NCBI RefSeq assembly: GCF_016745235.1
Contig: NZ_JAELVM010000001.1
Span: 2,245,856-2,309,855 of the forward strand
Direction of reading: 5' to 3'
Length of the DNA: 64,000 nucleotides
DNA from: Chryseobacterium endalhagicum
Lineage (GTDB): Bacteria; Bacteroidota; Bacteroidia; Flavobacteriales; Weeksellaceae
Position 1 is the first letter of the stretch; the number at the start of each line of letters is the position of its first letter. Under the pieces are notes generated by a model. It was not told the origin of the DNA and made no database searches. It saw only the letters and a list, made by a program, of their open reading frames with translations. Positions 60,704 through 64,000 of this stretch are shown here, piece after piece. The translations under genes were made by a program, and so were the position numbers.

Positions 60704-62470
60704 ATGGCTACATTAAAAGGAGGAGAATTCCTGATCAAGGAAATTCCTGCAAATGATATTTTCACTCTTGAAGAACTGAGTGAAGAACAAAAAATGCTTC
60801 GTGATTCTGCAAAAGAATTTATCGACAGAGAAGTAATCCCTCAAAAAGAGAGATTTGAGAAAAAAGATTATGCTTTAACTGAAGAAAAGATGCGTCAGTT
60901 GGGCGAAATGGGACTTTTAGGAGTGGCTGTTCCTGAGGAATACGGCGGTCTTGGAATGGGCTTTGTGAATACGATGCTGGCATGTGATTATTGTTCAGGA
61001 GCGAATGGTTCATTGGCTACGGCTTATGGGGCGCACACGGGAATCGGAACCCTTCCTATCCTGTTGTACGGTACAGAAGAACAAAAGAAAAAATACCTTC
61101 CGGATCTGGCTACAGGAACAAAATTCGGAGCATACTGTCTTACTGAGCCTGATGCAGGTTCTGATGCCAACTCCGGAAAAACAAGAGCTAAACTTTCTGA
61201 GGATGGAAAACATTATGTAATCAACGGACAGAAAATGTGGATCTCCAATGCAGGTTTTGCAGAAATCTTCATTGTATTTGCTAAAATTGATGATGATAAA
61301 AACATCACGGGTTTCATCGTAGAAAAAGAAGGAACTGAAGGGCTTACTTTCGGGGAAGAAGAACATAAACTGGGAATCCGTTCGTCTTCTACAAGACAGG
61401 TTTTCTTTAATGATATGAAAGTTCCAGCTGAGAACCTTTTAGGCGAAAGAAACAATGGTTTCAAAATCGCTTTGAATGCTTTGAATGTAGGAAGAATTAA
61501 ACTGGCCGCTGCCAACCTTGACGGACAGAGAAGAATCTTAAACCACTCTCTTCAGTATTCTAACGAAAGAAAGCAGTTTGGCGTGTCTATTTCAACTTTC
61601 GGAGCGATCAGAAAGAAACTGGCAGAAATGGCAACAGGAATTTTCGTTGCTGAAGCAGGTTCTTACAGAGCAGCAAAAGATGTTGAAGATAAAATCAATG
61701 AATTGGTTGCCGGTGGAATGAATCACCAGCAGGCAGAATTAAAAGGGGTTGAAGAATTTGCAGTGGAAGCTTCTATCTTGAAGGTTTTTGTTTCAGATTT
61801 AACACAACATACTGCTGACGAAGGAATCCAGGTATACGGAGGAATGGGATTCTCTGAAGACATGCCGATGGAAGCTGCATGGAGAGATTCAAGAATCGCA
61901 AGAATCTATGAAGGAACCAACGAAATCAACCGTCTTCTGGCTGTTGGAATGTTGATTAAAAAAGCAATGAAAGGTGAATTGGATCTGCTTTCTCCTGCGA
62001 TGGCCATCAGCAAAGAACTAATGGGAATTCCTTCATTTGAAGTGCCTGATCATTCAGCATTCATGAGTGAAGAAAAAGCGATTATCGCTAACCTTAAGAA
62101 AGTTTTCCTAATGGTTTCCGGAGCAGCGCTTCAGAAATACATGATGGATATTGAAAAGCAGCAGCACCTGTTACTGAATGCTTCTGAAATCCTTAACCAG
62201 ATCTATATGGCGGAATCTGCGATCTTAAGAGCCGAGAAACACTTCTCTCCTGAGTCTGTAGAAGCTGCCATGGCACAGCTTAACCTTTACAAAGCTGTTG
62301 AAAAGATCATCACATCCGCTAAAGAAGGAATTGTTTCTTTCGCAGAGGGTGACGAGCAGAGAATGATGCTTTCAGGTCTTAGAAGATTTACGAAATATAC
62401 CAACCATCCGAATGTAGTGGCTCTGACTGAAAAAGTTGCAGCACATTATATCGGAAAAGGAGCTTATTAG
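60704..62470 (+). CDS. fadE: Acyl-CoA dehydrogenase (FadE type)
   Basis: The 588-residue FAD enzyme carries out the first step of beta-oxidation. The core has GLLGVAVPEEYGGLGMGFVN, CLTEPDAGSDANSGKTRA, the FAD segment MWISNAGFAEIFIVFAK and the C-terminal QVYGGMGFSEDMPMEAAWRD. The catalytic Glu is probably in RIYEGTNEINRLL. The extra C-terminal domain (about 190 residues) is like that of Bacillus FadE. It is the last gene of the operon, followed by a terminator. Confidence 0.94.
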   Translation: MATLKGGEFLIKEIPANDIFTLEELSEEQKMLRDSAKEFIDREVIPQKERFEKKDYALTEEKMRQLGEMGLLGVAVPEEYGGLGMGFVNTMLACDYCSGANGSLATAYGAHTGIGTLPILLYGTEEQKKKYLPDLATGTKFGAYCLTEPDAGSDANSGKTRAKLSEDGKHYVINGQKMWISNAGFAEIFIVFAKIDDDKNITGFIVEKEGTEGLTFGEEEHKLGIRSSSTRQVFFNDMKVPAENLLGERNNGFKIALNALNVGRIKLAAANLDGQRRILNHSLQYSNERKQFGVSISTFGAIRKKLAEMATGIFVAEAGSYRAAKDVEDKINELVAGGMNHQQAELKGVEEFAVEASILKVFVSDLTQHTADEGIQVYGGMGFSEDMPMEAAWRDSRIARIYEGTNEINRLLAVGMLIKKAMKGELDLLSPAMAISKELMGIPSFEVPDHSAFMSEEKAIIANLKKVFLMVSGAALQKYMMDIEKQQHLLLNASEILNQIYMAESAILRAEKHFSPESVEAAMAQLNLYKAVEKIITSAKEGIVSFAEGDEQRMMLSGLRRFTKYTNHPNVVALTEKVAAHYIGKGAY

Positions 62471-62494
62471 TCTTTTTATACATAAATTTGATTG

Positions 62495-62524
62495 AAGCGT
62501 CTCATTTTTGAGGCGCTTTTTATT
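62495..62524 (+). terminator. Intrinsic terminator of the fad operon
   Basis: AAGCGTCTC (62495-62503) pairs with GAGGCGCTT (62510-62518, one T-G) and is followed by TTTTATTT. Confidence 0.85.
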
Positions 62525-62627
62525 TGGGTTCATGTGATAAAAAAATTTAGACCTATGGATAAAAATCTATTTATTTAAGAATCTGAATTTCAATATTTTT
62601 TGCTATTTTTATTATCAAATAACAAAT

Positions 62628-62939
62628 ATGAAAATCTTATTGTTTCCCTTTCTCTTGATTTCCATCTCTTTATCAGCTCAAAAAGAAGATAAAAGAGCAC
62701 CCTTAGCAAAGGAAGACAGCCCGAAGATTTCTTATTTCAAAGACCTTAAAGAACTTCCGGTGAAAACGGAGAAAGAGGAAAAAGATCCATACAAAATGCT
62801 GACTGTAATCCCAAAAGACACATCGGCATATATAGCTTTAAAAGAAGCCAAGAAAGATGATTCAAAATACAGAATACTCAATGCAATTACTCCTGAAAAA
62901 ACGGCACCGGAACCCAAAAAGGCGGAGCCTTCCAAATAA
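62628..62939 (+). CDS. Small exported protein of unknown function
   Basis: The 103-residue product has a signal peptide (MKILLFPFLLISISLSAQ) and a short, highly charged mature part rich in Lys, Glu, Pro and Asp (EKEEKDPYKMLTVIPKDTSA). Its C-terminus is Pro/Ala/Lys-rich (EKTAPEPKKAEPSK). It looks disordered, and I know no family. A tandem DUF1508 gene follows after 37 bases. Confidence 0.72.
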   Translation: MKILLFPFLLISISLSAQKEDKRAPLAKEDSPKISYFKDLKELPVKTEKEEKDPYKMLTVIPKDTSAYIALKEAKKDDSKYRILNAITPEKTAPEPKKAEPSK

Positions 62940-62976
62940 TTAAAAACAAACCAATCAAACTACAAAATTAATTACC

Positions 62977-63312
62977 ATGGGAAAATTTATTATTTCTAAA
63001 AGAACGAATGATGACTTTCAATTCAACCTTAAAGCCGGAAACGGACAGGTCATCTTAACCAGCCAGGGCTACAGCTCAAAATCCTCCTGCGAAAACGGAA
63101 TAGAATCCGTACGTATCAACTCACAGGATGAGTCAAAATTTGAAAAAAATACCGCTAAGGATAACCGCTGGTATTTCAATTTAAAAGCCGGAAACGGACA
63201 GATCATAGGAAGCAGCCAGATGTACGAATCGGAAAACGGAATGGATAATGGTATAGAATCCGTAAAAAACAATGCTCCAGGGGCTTCCGTAGAGGATGAA
63301 ACCAATCTTTGA
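62977..63312 (+). CDS. YegP-like protein with two DUF1508 repeats
   Basis: The 111-residue protein contains two copies of the DUF1508 unit. Each unit reads F.FNLKAGNGQ, then a TSQGYSSKSSCENGIESV- or SSQMYESENGMDNGIESV-type stretch (about residues 13-47 and 67-101). The fold is a compact beta-alpha unit also seen in YegP of enteric bacteria, where its role is poorly known. It is likely cytosolic, as there is no signal peptide. Confidence 0.9.
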   Translation: MGKFIISKRTNDDFQFNLKAGNGQVILTSQGYSSKSSCENGIESVRINSQDESKFEKNTAKDNRWYFNLKAGNGQIIGSSQMYESENGMDNGIESVKNNAPGASVEDETNL

Positions 63313-63336
63313 TCCGCTGTAAAATAATCTTTATAA

Positions 63337-63370
63337 AAATGTCTTATTTTTTAAGGCATTTTTTATTTTT
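63337..63370 (+). terminator. Intrinsic terminator after the DUF1508 gene
   Basis: AAATGTCTT (63337-63345) pairs with AAGGCATTT (63353-63361, one T-G), followed by TTTATTTTT. Confidence 0.8.
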
Positions 63371-63391
63371 GTATTCTATTTCCTATCTGAA

Positions 63392-63838
63392 ATGACAAAA
63401 GAAGAACTGCTCAACAGAGCCATAAAAATAGCTGATAAAGCACACAAAGGACAAACCGACAAATACCACGCTCCATACATCGCTCATGTAATGCGCGTCA
63501 TGGAATACGGCAAAACACTGGACGAAAAGATCGTGGGCGTGCTTCACGATGTTGTAGAAGATCATCCTGAAGAATTCAGCCTGGAATATTTAAGAAATGA
63601 AGGTTTCCCCGAATACATTATTTTTGCCGTAAGCTGCCTTACCAAATTTGATCCGGAAGAAGATTACGATGAGTTCGTTAAAAGAACGGAAAGGTCTCCC
63701 CTTGCGGTTGCCGTAAAGCTGAATGACCTTCGTGACAATATGGATCTCAGGAGAGTAAACCGTGAGCTTACCCCGAAAGACATTAAAAGATTCAACAAAT
63801 ATTTAAAGGCCTATCATTATCTGATAGAAAAGTATTAA
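63392..63838 (+). CDS. HD-domain phosphohydrolase, MESH1/RelA-hydrolase-like
   Basis: The 148-residue protein has an HD fold similar to the (p)ppGpp hydrolase domain: KAHKGQTDKYHAPYIAHVMR (His32), VVGVLHDVVED-type metal motif (His52-Asp53, Glu56-Asp57) and VAVKLNDLRDNMD, which supplies the last metal ligand. There is no synthetase domain. Hydrolysis of ppGpp is plausible but not shown. Its stop overlaps the convergent gene by 4 bases. Confidence 0.85.
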   Translation: MTKEELLNRAIKIADKAHKGQTDKYHAPYIAHVMRVMEYGKTLDEKIVGVLHDVVEDHPEEFSLEYLRNEGFPEYIIFAVSCLTKFDPEEDYDEFVKRTERSPLAVAVKLNDLRDNMDLRRVNRELTPKDIKRFNKYLKAYHYLIEKY

Positions 63839-64000
63839 TCCGCTCCGGGGAAATCATATGTTTTCGTAGGATGGTCCGTACCATCAATGTTGATGTTTAA
63901 GGCCAGATAAATAAAGTGAAGGTTTTTGTTTCCTTTCGCTTCAAACTCACGCTGCCATAGGTAACCTGTCAGGATTCCGAAATAATCATCGATCTGGTAC
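63835..64000 (-). CDS. 3' end of an unknown gene, cut by the window edge
   Basis: On the minus strand an open frame enters at the window edge, contains YQIDDYFGILTGYLWQREFE and HFIYLALNINIDGTDHP, and stops at 63835. About 54 residues are visible. The frame has the codon character of a real gene and overlaps the HD gene's stop by 4 bases. The product cannot be identified. Confidence 0.6.
   Translation of the reverse strand, partial: YQIDDYFGILTGYLWQREFEAKGNKNLHFIYLALNINIDGTDHPTKTYDFPGAD

Overview
The window reads as chromosome of a flavobacterium of the Chryseobacterium/Weeksellaceae type (Bacteroidota). The DNA is AT-rich. Promoters that can be read follow the Bacteroidota pattern TTTG, 18-20 bases, TAnnTTTG, with no strong Shine-Dalgarno sites. 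The gene content includes PorQ of the type IX secretion system, a cargo esterase with a type IX C-terminal signal, TamL, DUF3347 copper proteins, and many small secreted proteins typical of this group. Genus placement is inference from gene content; no 16S gene is present.

Layout. 0.1-8 kb: secreted or lipid-anchored proteins of unknown function, a stand-alone mreB, a serine-hydrolase lipoprotein and two small helix-turn-helix proteins bracketed by a 20-bp direct repeat. 8-13.4 kb: a copper/metal-stress operon (Cys-rich exported protein, HMA-DUF3347, DUF305, DUF3347 lipoprotein, haem-binding protein, multicopper oxidase with an outer-membrane-like tail). 13.5-17 kb: type IX-secreted esterase, PhzF-like enzyme, tRNA-Ala(GGC), and a MarR-GNAT pair whose operator sits inside its promoter. 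17.6-24 kb: an RND efflux operon (GbsR-type regulator, adaptor, pump, outer-membrane factor). 25-28.3 kb: lysine catabolism (lat, amaB). 28.4-35.3 kb: small membrane protein, ribbon-helix-helix protein, SPFH protein, CcsBA cytochrome c synthase, Crp/Fnr regulator, exported cysteine hydrolase. 35.5-48.3 kb: ftsK, LolA-like, LptF/G, frr, pyrH (pulled apart by an insertion carrying an SGNH lipoprotein and a decayed gene), porQ-cmk, a YtxH/holin-like operon, trmH-type methyltransferase. 48.2-55.6 kb: tamL, SanA-like, ferredoxin reductase, TlpA-like thioredoxin, FecCD-type ABC transporter. 55.7-62.5 kb: a MarR-controlled beta-oxidation operon in the order fadN-fadA-fadE. 62.6-64 kb: small proteins, a tandem DUF1508 protein, an HD hydrolase, and the end of an unknown gene.

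The most unusual signal is a family of intergenic elements made of paired, inverted arrays of degenerate 7-base (sometimes 9-base) tandem units. Two of them split the fad operon. Each consists of 4-5 heptamers, then a four-helix-bundle (S23/intervening-sequence-type) ORF that fills the loop exactly, then 4-5 inverted heptamers. In both, the ATG of the ORF is the last three bases of an in-phase heptamer. Related arrays without an ORF lie at about 19.1, 30.1-30.5, 43.4, 47.4-47.5 and 54.2 kb, and looser A/T-rich inverted repeats lie at 24.6-24.9 and 26.6 kb. At four gene ends (fadN, the 46.9-kb ORF, trmH, pyrH) the TAG stop codon is the first three bases of the first heptamer. The architecture resembles the 23S rRNA intervening sequences that carry the same protein family, but here it sits between protein-coding genes of an operon.
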